A stretch of 64,000 bases of DNA from an uncultured Oscillibacter sp. (GCA_910578935.1 CAJTSM010000003.1:110647-174646), one strand, 5' to 3'. Positions 1 through 7,994 are shown, counted from the stretch's first letter. Program-made: numbers and translations. Notes: generated by a model from the letters alone, not told the origin.

Positions 1-403
1 CCCTCTCCGGCAAAGCGCGGAGAAAACGGTTGATTGCTGCCTCCAGCTCTGCCGTCTCCACTGCCTGGAGCGGATTATCCGGTGAGGCACACTCCGATAG
101 TTCGTCCATAACCAAAGGTAATTCTCCCCCGCCCCGTTTTTCCGTCCGACTGGCCCTCCAACGGGTAAAAGCCAAATTCCGGGTAATTTTCCCAAGAAAT
201 GGGGCCAGCAAACTGGGCCGGTTTTCCGGCATGGCATTCCATGCATTGAGCCAAGTATCGTTGACGCATTCTTCCGCATCCCGGCAGTCCGGCAGGATAT
301 TTCGTGCAATGGAGCGGCAGTAACCGCCGTATTTTTCACCGGTCCGCTGAATGGCCTCCGGGTTTCGGGACCAATACAAGTTTACAATGATGTGATCTTC
401 CAT
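1..403 (-). CDS. RNA polymerase sigma-70 family (ECF-type) factor, 3' end outside window
   Basis: The visible 134 codons read as the region-2 half of a small sigma factor. Residues 30-55 carry the typical CRDAEECVNDTWLNAWN helix that binds core polymerase and the -10 element, followed by a basic linker and the start of the region-4 domain (AINRFLRALPE). The ATG at 403 follows a good ribosome binding site (AAAGGGGAGAGG). A TATAAT on the minus strand at 447-442 could be its -10 box, but no clear -35 is visible. The C-terminus and any downstream anti-sigma gene lie outside the window. Family assignment is firm; regulon unknown. Confidence 0.85.
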   Translation of the reverse strand, partial: MEDHIIVNLYWSRNPEAIQRTGEKYGGYCRSIARNILPDCRDAEECVNDTWLNAWNAMPENRPSLLAPFLGKITRNLAFTRWRASRTEKRGGGELPLVMDELSECASPDNPLQAVETAELEAAINRFLRALPER

Positions 404-491
404 ATCCTCTCCCCTTTCGTATTTAATTATGGGCTCTCACTATTATAGACGGGAAAAACAGGCCGGCGTTCCCGGGAATTCAGCCTTTGCG

Positions 492-519
492 AAAAAACCG
501 CCCGCCGGTAGGCGGACGG
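492..519 (-). terminator. Rho-independent terminator after coaX
   Basis: On the minus strand a GC-rich hairpin (CCGTCCGCC / GGCGGGCGG, one mismatch) is followed directly by TTTTTT. It lies about 60 bases after the coaX stop codon. Confidence 0.8.
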
Positions 520-577
520 CAAAATTCTCCGGATGGGGATAGTAGCTGCTTTAAGAATTGCTTGTCACATTCAGCCG

Positions 578-1348
578 TCAGTGATTCTTCTGATAGATGG
601 TCCAGAGTCCATCCATCAGGAGAAACTTATCGTAGATAATTTTATTCCGGCAGTAACGCACAATCACAGGAGCGTTTCCTCCGGTGGCTACTACGCTCGT
701 GTCCCGGCCTGGAAACTCCTCCCGGATACGGTCAATGATGCCGTCCAGCATTCCGGCGGTACCATAGACAATACCGGATCGCATGCAATCTTCGGTATTC
801 TTTCCGATGAGGGCCTTGGGGTGCTGTAAGGAGATATCCGGTAACTGAGCCGCCCGGCGGCTTAAAGCCTCCAGGGAGACGTTAACCCCTGGCAGCAGCA
901 GTCCCCCCTCATAGGTCCGGCCTTCAGAGATGACACCGATCGTTGTGGCAGTACCCATATCAATGGTGATGATGGGAGGTGTGAACTTTTCCAGAGCTGC
1001 CACCGCGTCCGCAACGATATCCGCCCCCACCTGAGTTTGAACTGTCAGCCGGATATTCAGGCCGGTTTTCACGCCGGGCCCGACCACCATGGGGGGCTTC
1101 CCCAAGAGGCGGGTAAGAGCTTTCTCCATCATGAAATTCAGCGGAGGAACCACGCTGCACAAAATGGCCCCTGTAACATCCTTATAGCTGAAATGGTAAA
1201 GGGTGAAGAGGTTCATTAAGTCAATGCTGATCTGGTCGGCCGTCTTCCGGCTGTCCGTGTCCAGGGATGCCAGGAGACGAAGGGTCTTGTCCCTGTCGAA
1301 AAGTCCAACAGAGGTGTTAGAATTGCCGACATCAATGGCAAGCAGCAT
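578..1348 (-). CDS. coaX: Type III pantothenate kinase
   Basis: CoaX phosphorylates pantothenate with ATP, the first step of coenzyme A synthesis, in the cytosol. The 256-residue product starts MLLAIDVGNSNT, the ASKHA-fold phosphate-binding motif, and has the conserved TIDMGTATT and GGLLLPGV motifs of the type III family. I chose the ATG at 1348 over the one at 1372 because GAGAGGAG sits just upstream and the family begins there. The gene is monocistronic, with its own promoter and terminator, and is divergent from ogt. Coenzyme A supply suits the butyrate-forming metabolism suggested later in the window. Confidence 0.95.
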   Translation of the reverse strand: MLLAIDVGNSNTSVGLFDRDKTLRLLASLDTDSRKTADQISIDLMNLFTLYHFSYKDVTGAILCSVVPPLNFMMEKALTRLLGKPPMVVGPGVKTGLNIRLTVQTQVGADIVADAVAALEKFTPPIITIDMGTATTIGVISEGRTYEGGLLLPGVNVSLEALSRRAAQLPDISLQHPKALIGKNTEDCMRSGIVYGTAGMLDGIIDRIREEFPGRDTSVVATGGNAPVIVRYCRNKIIYDKFLLMDGLWTIYQKNH

Positions 1349-1385
1349 ATGAGTCGCTCCTCTCATCGTCATTTTATTTCGTCTT

Positions 1386-1413
1386 ATTATAGTAACACGA
1401 GTCTAGCTGTCTT
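1386..1413 (-). promoter_or_regulatory. Sigma-A-type promoter of coaX
   Basis: Minus strand AAGACA, 16-base spacer, TATAAT. The -10 is perfect and the -35 matches TTGACA in four of six bases. It lies about 40 bases before the coaX start and is back-to-back with the ogt promoter. Confidence 0.6.
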
Positions 1414-1434
1414 GCAAGAGCGGGTAAAAAAGGC

Positions 1435-1463
1435 TTGTTATCATACGTTTGTTCTGGTATAAT
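1435..1463 (+). promoter_or_regulatory. Sigma-A promoter of ogt
   Basis: TTGTTA, 17-base spacer, TATAAT. The -10 lies downstream of the upstream in-frame start at 1449, which rules that start out and supports the ATG at 1497. Confidence 0.85.
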
Positions 1464-1496
1464 AACATGTATCCAAGGGAAAGGAAGGCACCGTAC

Positions 1497-2027
1497 ATGA
1501 CTTATCTGACAAAACTAGTCTCCCCATTGGGGCCAGTCCATCTCGCCTCTGATGGCCAATCTATTGTGGGCCTCTGGCTGAAAGATCAGAAGTATTTTGC
1601 TGCCGGCCTGGAGGCGGAAACGGCGGAACAGCCAGATCTGCCGGTTTTCCGCCAAGCGTCAGATTGGCTGAACGCCTATTTTGAAAAGCGGGACCTTCCG
1701 CCTCTGCCGCCCCTGGCTCCCAAGGGAAGCTCGTTCCGCCAGCAGGTGTGGAAACTGCTGCTAGAAATTCCTTTTGGAACCACCACCACTTATGGAGCAT
1801 TGGCGGAGAAGCTGAGAGCCGCTGGAATCCGTGCTGCCCCCCAGGCGGTAGGCGGTGCGGTAGGGCACAATCCCATTTCTATTTTTATCCCCTGCCACCG
1901 TGTGGTAGGTATGGACGGAAACCTGACAGGCTACGCCGGCGGCGTGGAGAAAAAGCGGTTTCTGCTGGAACTGGAAGGTGTGGACCTGTCGGGACTGTAT
2001 GTGCCGAAGAAAGGGACGGCTTTATAA
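1497..2027 (+). CDS. ogt: Methylated-DNA--protein-cysteine S-methyltransferase
   Basis: This is a suicide DNA-repair protein that moves the alkyl group from O6-alkylguanine to its own cysteine. The 176 residues end in the classical DNA-binding and active-site half: RQQVWKLLLEIPFGTTTTYG, then IPCHRVVG with the acceptor cysteine, then a conserved GYAGG. The ATG at 1497 has AGGAAGG eight bases upstream and lies after the -10 box. It is monocistronic, ending at a strong hairpin. Ogt and other MGMT-type names describe the same family, so the symbol is less certain than the function. Confidence 0.93.
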   Translation: MTYLTKLVSPLGPVHLASDGQSIVGLWLKDQKYFAAGLEAETAEQPDLPVFRQASDWLNAYFEKRDLPPLPPLAPKGSSFRQQVWKLLLEIPFGTTTTYGALAEKLRAAGIRAAPQAVGGAVGHNPISIFIPCHRVVGMDGNLTGYAGGVEKKRFLLELEGVDLSGLYVPKKGTAL

Positions 2028-2032
2028 GAATC

Positions 2033-2066
2033 GGGTGGACATTGAAAAACAATGTCCACCCGTTTT
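2033..2066 (+). terminator. Terminator between ogt and spoIVA
   Basis: A perfect 12-base stem (GGGTGGACATTG / CAATGTCCACCC) with a 5-base loop is followed by GTTTT. It lies between two convergent genes and may also stop spoIVA transcription. Confidence 0.85.
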
Positions 2067-2079
2067 ACAGTTTTGCAGT

Positions 2080-3555
2080 TTATAGGATGATGCAGATCAA
2101 CCCGCCGCTGCCCTCATTGATAATGCGAGTTAAGGTTTCCTGGAGCTTTTTTCGGGCGTCGTCCGGCATCCGTTTCAGTTTGCCCTGGAGATCATCGCTG
2201 ACCAATTCGTGAAAGCTGCGGCCAAAAATGTTGGACTGCCAAATTTTGCTGGTGTCTCCCTCAAACTCCTGAAGTAGGTAATTTACCATGTCTTCCGACT
2301 GTTTCTCGTTTCCTACAATGGGCGAAACAGCCGTTTCAATATCCGCCCGGATCATATGAATGCTGGGGGCGCTGGCTTTCAGTTTCACGCCGTACCGGCC
2401 ACCCTGTTTCATGATCTCCGGCTCTTCCAAAGTCAGCTCGTCGATGCTGGGAACCACAATACCATAGCCCGTTTCTTTCACATCCCGCAGTGCTCCGGCT
2501 ACTTTGTCGTATTCAGCCTTTACCCCTGCCAAGCGGGTTAAAAGGCTCATCAGGTCCCCATCGTCTCCCACCTCAAAGCCGGACTGCTCCGACAGAGTAT
2601 GATAAAACAGCTCCCGAGGTAGGCTGAGTCTGGCCGCCGCTATGCCGGTTCCCAGATCGATAGACGTGATCTTCGCTTCGCTGATGTTCTGACAGGCGGC
2701 TAGGGAGGCAATCACGCCATCCACTTCTCGGATATGTTGGAGCTGAGAAGTGCCCTGACGGACTGCGTCATAGAGACTGGCCTTGATGGGATGTTCTGTA
2801 GGAAGGGCATCCACCCAGGGAGGAAGAAATAAGTCCAGCTCCTGCATGGGGAACTCATAGAGGACCGCTTTTAAAATGTCTGTTACATCCTCCTCCCCCA
2901 GGTCCAGGCAGTTCACTGGGACACAGTTCACCTCATAGCGGGAGGCGATGTCCCGGGCAATGGCCTCTGCCCGGTCGCTCTTAGGGTCCACGGAGTTCAA
3001 CAGGACGATAAAGGGTTTCCCCAACTCCTGGAGCTCCCGAACTACCCGCTCCTCCGCCTCTAGATAGTCCTCCCGGGGGATATCGGAGACAGTACCGTCA
3101 GTGGTGATGACGATCCCGATGGTGGAGTGTTCCGAGATCACCTTCCGGGTACCGATTTCCGCCGCCTCAGTCATGGGAATCTCATGGTCATACCAAGGAG
3201 TGGTCACCATCCGGGGGGCATCGTCCTCAAACTGTCCAATGGCTCCCCGAACCATGTAACCTACGCAGTCAATCAGCCGCACGGAGAAAGACGCGCCGTC
3301 AGGAAGCTGAACTTGGGCCGCCTCCTCCGGGACGAACTTGGGTTCCGCCGTCATGATGGTCCGGCCGGAGCCGCTCTGAGGCAGTTCATCCCGGGCCCTC
3401 TCCTTGCGGTACACATTTTCAATGTTTGGAATCACCTGAGTTTCCATGAAGCGCTTGATGAAGGTGGACTTGCCGGTCCGCACCGGGCCCACCACGCCGA
3501 TGTAGATATCTCCCGCCGTGCGGGTGGCGATATTCTGATAGATGGTCGTGTTCAT
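2080..3555 (-). CDS. spoIVA: Stage IV sporulation protein A, spore-coat morphogenetic ATPase
   Basis: SpoIVA polymerises in the mother cell on the forespore surface, driven by ATP hydrolysis, and forms the platform for the coat and cortex. The protein is 491 residues, about the known length. It has an N-terminal TRAFAC-type NTPase with Walker A GPVRTGKST near residue 25 and a DCVGYM Walker B region, and it ends in the conserved hydrophobic tail GGLICIIL that contacts SpoVM. The ATG at 3555 follows AAAGGACGG and matches the family N-terminus (MNTTIYQNIATRTAGDIYIG). It has its own sigma-E-like promoter. Its partners SipL and SpoVM are encoded 3-5 kb away. Confidence 0.97.
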   Translation of the reverse strand: MNTTIYQNIATRTAGDIYIGVVGPVRTGKSTFIKRFMETQVIPNIENVYRKERARDELPQSGSGRTIMTAEPKFVPEEAAQVQLPDGASFSVRLIDCVGYMVRGAIGQFEDDAPRMVTTPWYDHEIPMTEAAEIGTRKVISEHSTIGIVITTDGTVSDIPREDYLEAEERVVRELQELGKPFIVLLNSVDPKSDRAEAIARDIASRYEVNCVPVNCLDLGEEDVTDILKAVLYEFPMQELDLFLPPWVDALPTEHPIKASLYDAVRQGTSQLQHIREVDGVIASLAACQNISEAKITSIDLGTGIAAARLSLPRELFYHTLSEQSGFEVGDDGDLMSLLTRLAGVKAEYDKVAGALRDVKETGYGIVVPSIDELTLEEPEIMKQGGRYGVKLKASAPSIHMIRADIETAVSPIVGNEKQSEDMVNYLLQEFEGDTSKIWQSNIFGRSFHELVSDDLQGKLKRMPDDARKKLQETLTRIINEGSGGLICIIL

Positions 3556-3593
3556 AGCATCCCGTCCTTTTTCCGCTCCATATTCATGTTTCC

Positions 3594-3622
3594 ACTCTAT
3601 GTCCAAGGAAGCAAAAGTATGA
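3594..3622 (-). promoter_or_regulatory. Sigma-E-like promoter of spoIVA
   Basis: Minus strand TCATACT, 14-base spacer, CATAGAGT, followed by about 30 bases of leader to the spoIVA start. It fits the B. subtilis sigma-E consensus (KMATATT, N14, CATACAMT) with few mismatches. The same -10 octamer and spacing recur upstream of sipL and spoIIIAA. Confidence 0.75.
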
Positions 3623-3696
3623 CAGCCCGTCTCGTTTTAGAGAAAACATATAAGAAAGCCTTGCTCCAAACCGAACTGATTTGGTCGAAATCACGC

Positions 3697-3725
3697 TTTA
3701 CAAGGATTCTTTAATATGGTAAACT
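3697..3725 (+). promoter_or_regulatory. Possible promoter of the amino-acid ABC operon
   Basis: TTTACA, 17-base spacer, TAAACT. The -35 is good and the -10 weak. It is placed 16 bases before the palindrome at 3741, so that palindrome would lie just after the transcription start. Confidence 0.35.
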
Positions 3726-3740
3726 GCTAGTGTATTAAAC

Positions 3741-3758
3741 GAACAGGCTTGCCTGTTC
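3741..3758 (+). promoter_or_regulatory. Perfect palindrome, candidate operator of the ABC operon
   Basis: GAACAGGC TT GCCTGTTC is an uninterrupted 8-base inverted repeat with a 2-base centre. It sits 20 bases before the lipoprotein gene start, at or just after the expected transcription start. The loop is too short for a stable RNA hairpin, which favours a DNA-binding dimer. The regulator is not evident in this window. Confidence 0.5.
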
Positions 3759-3777
3759 CACTTTGGAGGATGAAGAT

Positions 3778-4677
3778 ATGATGAAAAGCAAACAGCTTTT
3801 GGCCTTCCTGCTGACCTTTGTTCTGGTCTTGAGCCTGGCCGCCTGCGGCGGTAAAGAAGGCAATTCCGATGCAAGCGGAGACGGCGGCGCCTCAGTTGCC
3901 GCTCCGGAAGATCAAAAGACCGGCGGCGCCGATAACGGTCTGGAAACCGGCGGCAGTGATTTGGCTTATGTTCAAAATAAGGGCACCCTGGTAGTGGGCA
4001 TGACAGACTTTGCTCCCATGGATTATCGGGATGCCGGCGGCAATTGGATCGGTTTTGACGCCGACATGGCCTCCGCCTTCGCCGAGAGCCTAGGCGTCAA
4101 GGTCGAATTCCAGGAAATCACCTGGGATTACAAAGTCATGGAACTGAATGCTAAAAGTATCGACTGCGTCTGGAATGGCATGACTCTGAACGACGAGGTT
4201 AAGGCCGCCATGGACACCGGAAACGCATATTGCCTCAACGCCCAGGTGTTGGTAGTCCCCGCTGATCAAGCCGCAGATTTTGAAAACCTGACCAGCTTGG
4301 AAGGCATGAATGTGGCTGTGGAATCCGGTTCCGCCGGTGAAGACGCGGCAGAAGCCTTAGGCGCTTCCACCACCGCCGTAGCGAAACAGGCCGATGCGTT
4401 GATGGAAGTTTCCGCCGGCACTGCCGACGCCGCCGTCATCGACCTTTTGATGGCCGGAGCCATGATTGGAGAGGGAACCAACTATGCGAACCTGACCTAC
4501 ACCGTCAACCTGAACACCGCCCAAGGCTTGGAGTCTGAGGAGTACGGCGTGGGTTTCCGCAAGGGATCTGACCTGGTATCTGCGTGGAATGATTTTTGGG
4601 CCGCTGCCGTCGCCGACGGTTCCGTCCTGGAAACCGGCACTACTTATGGCGTACAAGAGTCCCTGATTTTAGAGTAA
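3778..4677 (+). CDS. Amino-acid ABC transporter substrate-binding lipoprotein
   Basis: The gene encodes the extracellular receptor of a polar amino-acid importer. The 299-residue product has a lipoprotein signal peptide ending in LSLAACGG (lipidated Cys near residue 24), a low-complexity Ser/Gly/Asp linker, and a type II periplasmic-binding domain of the PF00497 (SBP_bac_3) family, including FAPMDYRD and GFDADMASAFAESLGVKVEF. GGAGG lies eight bases before the ATG at 3778; an adjacent ATG at 3781 is equally possible. First gene of a three-gene operon with permease and ATPase. Substrate cannot be fixed from sequence; glutamine, cystine or basic amino acids are all plausible. Confidence 0.92.
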   Translation: MMKSKQLLAFLLTFVLVLSLAACGGKEGNSDASGDGGASVAAPEDQKTGGADNGLETGGSDLAYVQNKGTLVVGMTDFAPMDYRDAGGNWIGFDADMASAFAESLGVKVEFQEITWDYKVMELNAKSIDCVWNGMTLNDEVKAAMDTGNAYCLNAQVLVVPADQAADFENLTSLEGMNVAVESGSAGEDAAEALGASTTAVAKQADALMEVSAGTADAAVIDLLMAGAMIGEGTNYANLTYTVNLNTAQGLESEEYGVGFRKGSDLVSAWNDFWAAAVADGSVLETGTTYGVQESLILE

Positions 4678-4697
4678 GTCTTTCGCTGTTTCACCCC

Positions 4698-4726
4698 AAA
4701 GGCAGAGAGGTTCCCTCTCTGCCTTT
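4698..4726 (+). terminator. Intercistronic hairpin in the ABC operon
   Basis: A perfect 13-base stem (AAAGGCAGAGAGG / CCTCTCTGCCTTT) with a 3-base loop lies between the binding-protein and permease genes, with only a short T run. It is probably a partial terminator or mRNA-stabilising structure that raises binding protein over the membrane components. Confidence 0.6.
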
Positions 4727-4769
4727 GGACGGTTTTCCTCCCCGAAATTTCCGATGAGAGGACGATTCG

Positions 4770-5459
4770 ATGTTTTCCTTTTTCGCTTCCACTGAGTTTC
4801 TGACAGTTCTGTCCGCATTGAATACCGGTTTCCTGAAAACACTTCAGCTCTTTTTTGTCACATTGGTGGGGGCCGTGCCTTTGGGACTGGTCATCTCCTT
4901 TGGCTCTATGAGCCGCATTCATCCGCTGCGGTGGCTGACAAAGACCGTGGTCTGGATTGTCCGGGGCACACCCCTAGTTCTCCAGATTATCGCGCTGTAT
5001 TATGTTCCCGGGCTAAAAGGATTTCCCATTTGGAGCGGCGGTGAATCGGGACGGTTTACCGCTGTGTCAGTGGCCTTTGTCATCAACTACGCCTGCTATT
5101 TTTCAGAGATTTACCGGGGCGGCATCCAGGGCGTACCTGCCGGACAACAGGAGGCCGGATTAGTCCTGGGCATGACAAAGCGGCAGATTTTTTTTAAAGT
5201 GACCCTGCTGCAAATGATCAAGCGGATCGTTCCCCCTATGTCCAATGAAATCATCACTTTGGTAAAAGATACCTCTCTGGCCCGAGTCGTCGCTTTGCAA
5301 GAGGTCATCTGGATGGGCGAGTCTTTCATGAAAGGCAACCAGGGCTATGCAGGACTGGTATGGCCGCTGTTTTTCACGGCAGTGTACTACCTTTTGTTCA
5401 GTGGCGTGGCGACAATCCTACTGGGGAAACTGGAAAAGAAGCTGGAATATTTCCGTTGA
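4770..5459 (+). CDS. Amino-acid ABC transporter permease
   Basis: Inner-membrane channel subunit of the importer. The 229 residues contain several hydrophobic helices and the HisM/GlnP-type permease signature: NTGFLKTLQLFFVTLVGAVP at the N-terminus, RGTPLVLQI in the middle, and the EAA loop (QQEAGLVLGMTKRQIFFKVTL) that docks to the ATPase. The ATG at 4770 follows GAGAGGA. It ends 16 bases before the ATPase start, so the two are co-translated. With one permease gene, the channel is presumably a homodimer. Confidence 0.93.
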   Translation: MFSFFASTEFLTVLSALNTGFLKTLQLFFVTLVGAVPLGLVISFGSMSRIHPLRWLTKTVVWIVRGTPLVLQIIALYYVPGLKGFPIWSGGESGRFTAVSVAFVINYACYFSEIYRGGIQGVPAGQQEAGLVLGMTKRQIFFKVTLLQMIKRIVPPMSNEIITLVKDTSLARVVALQEVIWMGESFMKGNQGYAGLVWPLFFTAVYYLLFSGVATILLGKLEKKLEYFR

Positions 5460-5475
5460 GAGGAGTTTGTCATCG

Positions 5476-6243
5476 ATGGCGATTTTAGAGGTCCAACACA
5501 TTGAAAAGCACTTTGGAGATACTCAGGTTCTCAGCGATATCAGTTTTTCTTTAGAAGAGGGCCAGGCACTTTCCATCATCGGCTCCTCCGGTTCCGGAAA
5601 GACCACACTGCTCCGCTGCCTGAACTTCCTGGAACGTCCGGACCATGGCTCCATTTCGGTGAAGGGCGGCATGATCTTTGACGCGGCGGACCCCTCTACC
5701 CAGGCGGAGAAGGACATCCGCCAGAAACGGCTTCACTTCGGACTGGTGTTTCAGAATTTCAATCTCTTCCCCCAATATACGGCTCTGCAAAACGTTACCC
5801 TGGCTCGGGAACTGCTGGCGAAGGAACGAGGCGGCGAGAACAGGGACACCATCGTAAAGGCGGGCCAAGAGCTGCTGGCCCAGATGGGTTTAGCGGACCG
5901 GGCGGACCACTACCCCCACCAGCTCTCCGGCGGACAGCAGCAGCGAGTGGCAATTGCCCGGGCCCTGGCCCTTCACCCGGATATTCTTTGCTTTGACGAA
6001 CCTACTTCCGCCTTGGACCCCGAGCTCACCGGTGAGGTGCTGCGAGTCATTCGCTCTCTAGCGGAACAAAAAACCACGATGATCATTGTCACTCATGAGA
6101 TGGCATTCGCCCGGGACGTGGCGGACCAGGTGATCTTTATGGACGGCGGCGTCATTGTGGAACAGGGTAATCCCAGAGAAGTCATTGACAACCCCAAAGA
6201 AGAACGAACAAGACAATTCCTCTCCAGATATGCAAACGGCTGA
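5476..6243 (+). CDS. Amino-acid ABC transporter ATP-binding protein
   Basis: Cytosolic motor of the importer, 255 residues. It has Walker A GSSGSGKTT, Q-loop VFQNFNLFPQ, signature LSGGQQQRVAIARA, Walker B ILCFDEPTSALDPE and the switch histidine in VTHEM, all as in GlnQ/HisP-type ATPases. I start it at the ATG at 5476 because AGGAG precedes it and family members begin MAILEVQHIEK. An upstream in-frame extension lies inside the permease gene. Last gene of the operon, ending at the hairpin at 6277. Confidence 0.95.
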   Translation: MAILEVQHIEKHFGDTQVLSDISFSLEEGQALSIIGSSGSGKTTLLRCLNFLERPDHGSISVKGGMIFDAADPSTQAEKDIRQKRLHFGLVFQNFNLFPQYTALQNVTLARELLAKERGGENRDTIVKAGQELLAQMGLADRADHYPHQLSGGQQQRVAIARALALHPDILCFDEPTSALDPELTGEVLRVIRSLAEQKTTMIIVTHEMAFARDVADQVIFMDGGVIVEQGNPREVIDNPKEERTRQFLSRYANG

Positions 6244-6276
6244 GTTTTCGTGTTTGTACAACATTAATCATCTTAT

Positions 6277-6314
6277 AAAAAGGAGTGCGGGAAAAATCTC
6301 CCGCACTCCTTTTT
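6277..6314. terminator. Bidirectional terminator between ABC operon and sipL
   Basis: An 11-base GC-rich stem (GGAGTGCGGGA / TCCCGCACTCC) is flanked by AAAAA and TTTTT, so it can work for both converging genes. It overlaps the stop codon of sipL by two bases. Confidence 0.9.
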
Positions 6315-7851
6315 ATGCTCTTTTCCTGGGAATCAGCAACATCTGATCCTGGGGAATCTCCTCTTCCCCTTCCAGCTGGTTGGCGGAGAGGATGGCAGAA
6401 ATAGTGGTGTTGTATTTTTTTGCCAGGTCCCAGGCACTTTCCTGCCGCCCGATACACCTCAAGACTAGAGAGGGGGCGCCACCCAGATCCTTGGTAGTTT
6501 CCGTGTCCAGCTTGGCTGCGGAAACGCATACCTTTTTTATCCTAGCGGCTGCCTCCACATGGAAGTCTACTGGGAAACGAACTTCTATACCCCGGTCCCC
6601 AATCGTGCCCTGGACTTCCTCTGTACATACGGCCCTGGCTGTGATCCGGCAATCCTCCGGCAGCTCAATTTGGCAGCTCGCATCAACGCTTCGTTCTGCC
6701 ACCAAAGGCACGCCGCCTTCGTCTAAGTACATAGCTCGGACCGTCACTCCAGCACGGAGAACAGCCATGTTCCCTTCCCGGCTGATGGAAACCGTACCGC
6801 ATTTGGCAGACAGAGCCAGGATAGTCTCCGCTACCACGCCGATTTCCAGCACCTCCCGCAGAGTTTGACGGCGGGTCAGGTTCTCACAGAAACTGGTGAT
6901 ATTCAGCGGAGCAGCCTCGTAGGTCATATCGTAGGCAGTAGAGTAAAGATCGCTAAGTAACGTCAGTTCCCTCTCCTCCCGCAGCAATGCCGTGGCGTGG
7001 AGGTACAGCGTTACAGCAATCTGGCGTCCCTCCGGATCATCGCCGTCGATTTGAAAATCCGTTCCGGTAAGCTGTAACTGTAAAGCGGCGGTGGAACCCT
7101 CTACAGCTCCCTCTACCTCCATAATTTGGGAAAACGGCAATTCTGAGGCGGTGGAACTGTAGCTGCCGCTGCTGTCCCGATAAAGCAGGCGGACTAAAAA
7201 GACGCCTTTAAAAATTAATTTACTGCCTACAATTTTTGACTCTGTAACCGTACTGGAAACCTGGGATGTCAGCAGCTCCGCCGCCCCTTCCCGGCCTGGG
7301 GAGAGATTCATCTCCTCCGTAAAAGTAAAATCTTTTTCACCGATATGAGTCAAGAGGATCGCATGCTGATTCTCCTGACGTTTTTCAACCTGTAGCGCCG
7401 GTTCTGTCTCTGTGTCTGCGCAGAACTCCAAGGGTTTGCGCTGATATCCAGTTATATGGGTTACCAGCTTGCAGTGGGTAAAAATCTTCCGGGGATTCAG
7501 CATCCGGGCCTCTAAGAATTCCGTCTCCGTCTCCGCAGTCAGATGCTGGCAGCCCGGCAAAGCCCGGCCGTCACTTTCAGCAGTAAACGGAATGGCAAAT
7601 TCTAAAGTACGAATTCCACTCTCACCATCTGGGGTATAGAGCAACGTAACCCGAACGGTACCGGAAAGCTCGGCTTTTCCATCCCGCAGTTCCCGGCTGT
7701 GGAGGTAAACCTTCCCATCTGTCTCAATGATGCGGGCAATATCCGGGCAGTAATCCGGCACAATGGTTTCCGCCGTCTCTTCTTGAGTCAGAGTCAGTTC
7801 TCCTCCCGTCTCATAAGCATCTAAAGTTATGTTTTTCAATTCCAGTTCCAT
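6313..7851 (-). CDS. sipL: SpoIVA-interacting protein SipL (SPOCS/DUF3794 and LysM domains)
   Basis: SipL is the clostridial coat-morphogenesis partner of SpoIVA, with a role like SpoVID of Bacillus. The 512-residue product has repeated SPOCS (DUF3794) domains through most of its length and a C-terminal LysM domain (residues about 460-510: SAWDLAKKYNTTISAILSAN), the part known to bind SpoIVA in Clostridioides difficile. Length agrees with the family. The ATG at 7851 follows AAGGAAGGAGT. A sigma-E-like promoter overlaps the upstream spoVM stop region. The identity is strongly supported by the neighbouring spoIVA and spoVM. Confidence 0.9.
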   Translation of the reverse strand: MELELKNITLDAYETGGELTLTQEETAETIVPDYCPDIARIIETDGKVYLHSRELRDGKAELSGTVRVTLLYTPDGESGIRTLEFAIPFTAESDGRALPGCQHLTAETETEFLEARMLNPRKIFTHCKLVTHITGYQRKPLEFCADTETEPALQVEKRQENQHAILLTHIGEKDFTFTEEMNLSPGREGAAELLTSQVSSTVTESKIVGSKLIFKGVFLVRLLYRDSSGSYSSTASELPFSQIMEVEGAVEGSTAALQLQLTGTDFQIDGDDPEGRQIAVTLYLHATALLREERELTLLSDLYSTAYDMTYEAAPLNITSFCENLTRRQTLREVLEIGVVAETILALSAKCGTVSISREGNMAVLRAGVTVRAMYLDEGGVPLVAERSVDASCQIELPEDCRITARAVCTEEVQGTIGDRGIEVRFPVDFHVEAAARIKKVCVSAAKLDTETTKDLGGAPSLVLRCIGRQESAWDLAKKYNTTISAILSANQLEGEEEIPQDQMLLIPRKRA

Positions 7852-7895
7852 GAAGAAACTCCTTCCTTTCCCGGCAGGTAGTGAATCCATGTCCT

Positions 7896-7924
7896 ACTCT
7901 ATGCGCTTCCGGGGCGGGATATGT
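7896..7924 (-). promoter_or_regulatory. Sigma-E-like promoter of sipL
   Basis: Minus strand ACATATC, 14-base spacer, CATAGAGT, starting two bases after the spoVM stop codon. The leader to the sipL start is about 40 bases. Its -10 octamer is identical to those of spoIVA and spoIIIAA. Confidence 0.75.
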
Positions 7925-7925
7925 T

Positions 7926-7994
7926 TTAGACCTTAAAAATCTTCTTCAGAATACCCCGGAGCATTTTGGGGGACTTCCAGACCACGATATTCAT
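7926..7994 (-). CDS. spoVM: Stage V sporulation protein M, 22 residues
   Basis: SpoVM is an amphipathic peptide that recognises the curved forespore membrane and anchors SpoIVA there. This ORF encodes MNIVVWKSPKML followed by a basic, hydrophobic ten-residue tail. Aligned by eye with the 26-residue B. subtilis peptide (MKFYTIKLPKFLGGI at its start), Lys7, Pro9, Lys10, Leu12, Gly14 and Ile15 coincide; Pro9 is functionally important in that protein. A strong ribosome binding site (AGGGAGGAGG) lies six bases before the ATG. It lies downstream of rsgA, as in B. subtilis, and next to sipL. Too short for automatic gene finders and easily missed. Confidence 0.85.
   Translation of the reverse strand: MNIVVWKSPKMLRGILKKIFKV

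Noticed and set aside
7926..7934. TTAGACCTT at the spoVM end as another copy of the TTAG-ended repeat
   Set aside because: There is no matching inverted partner within 200 bases; the bases are simply the last codons of spoVM.
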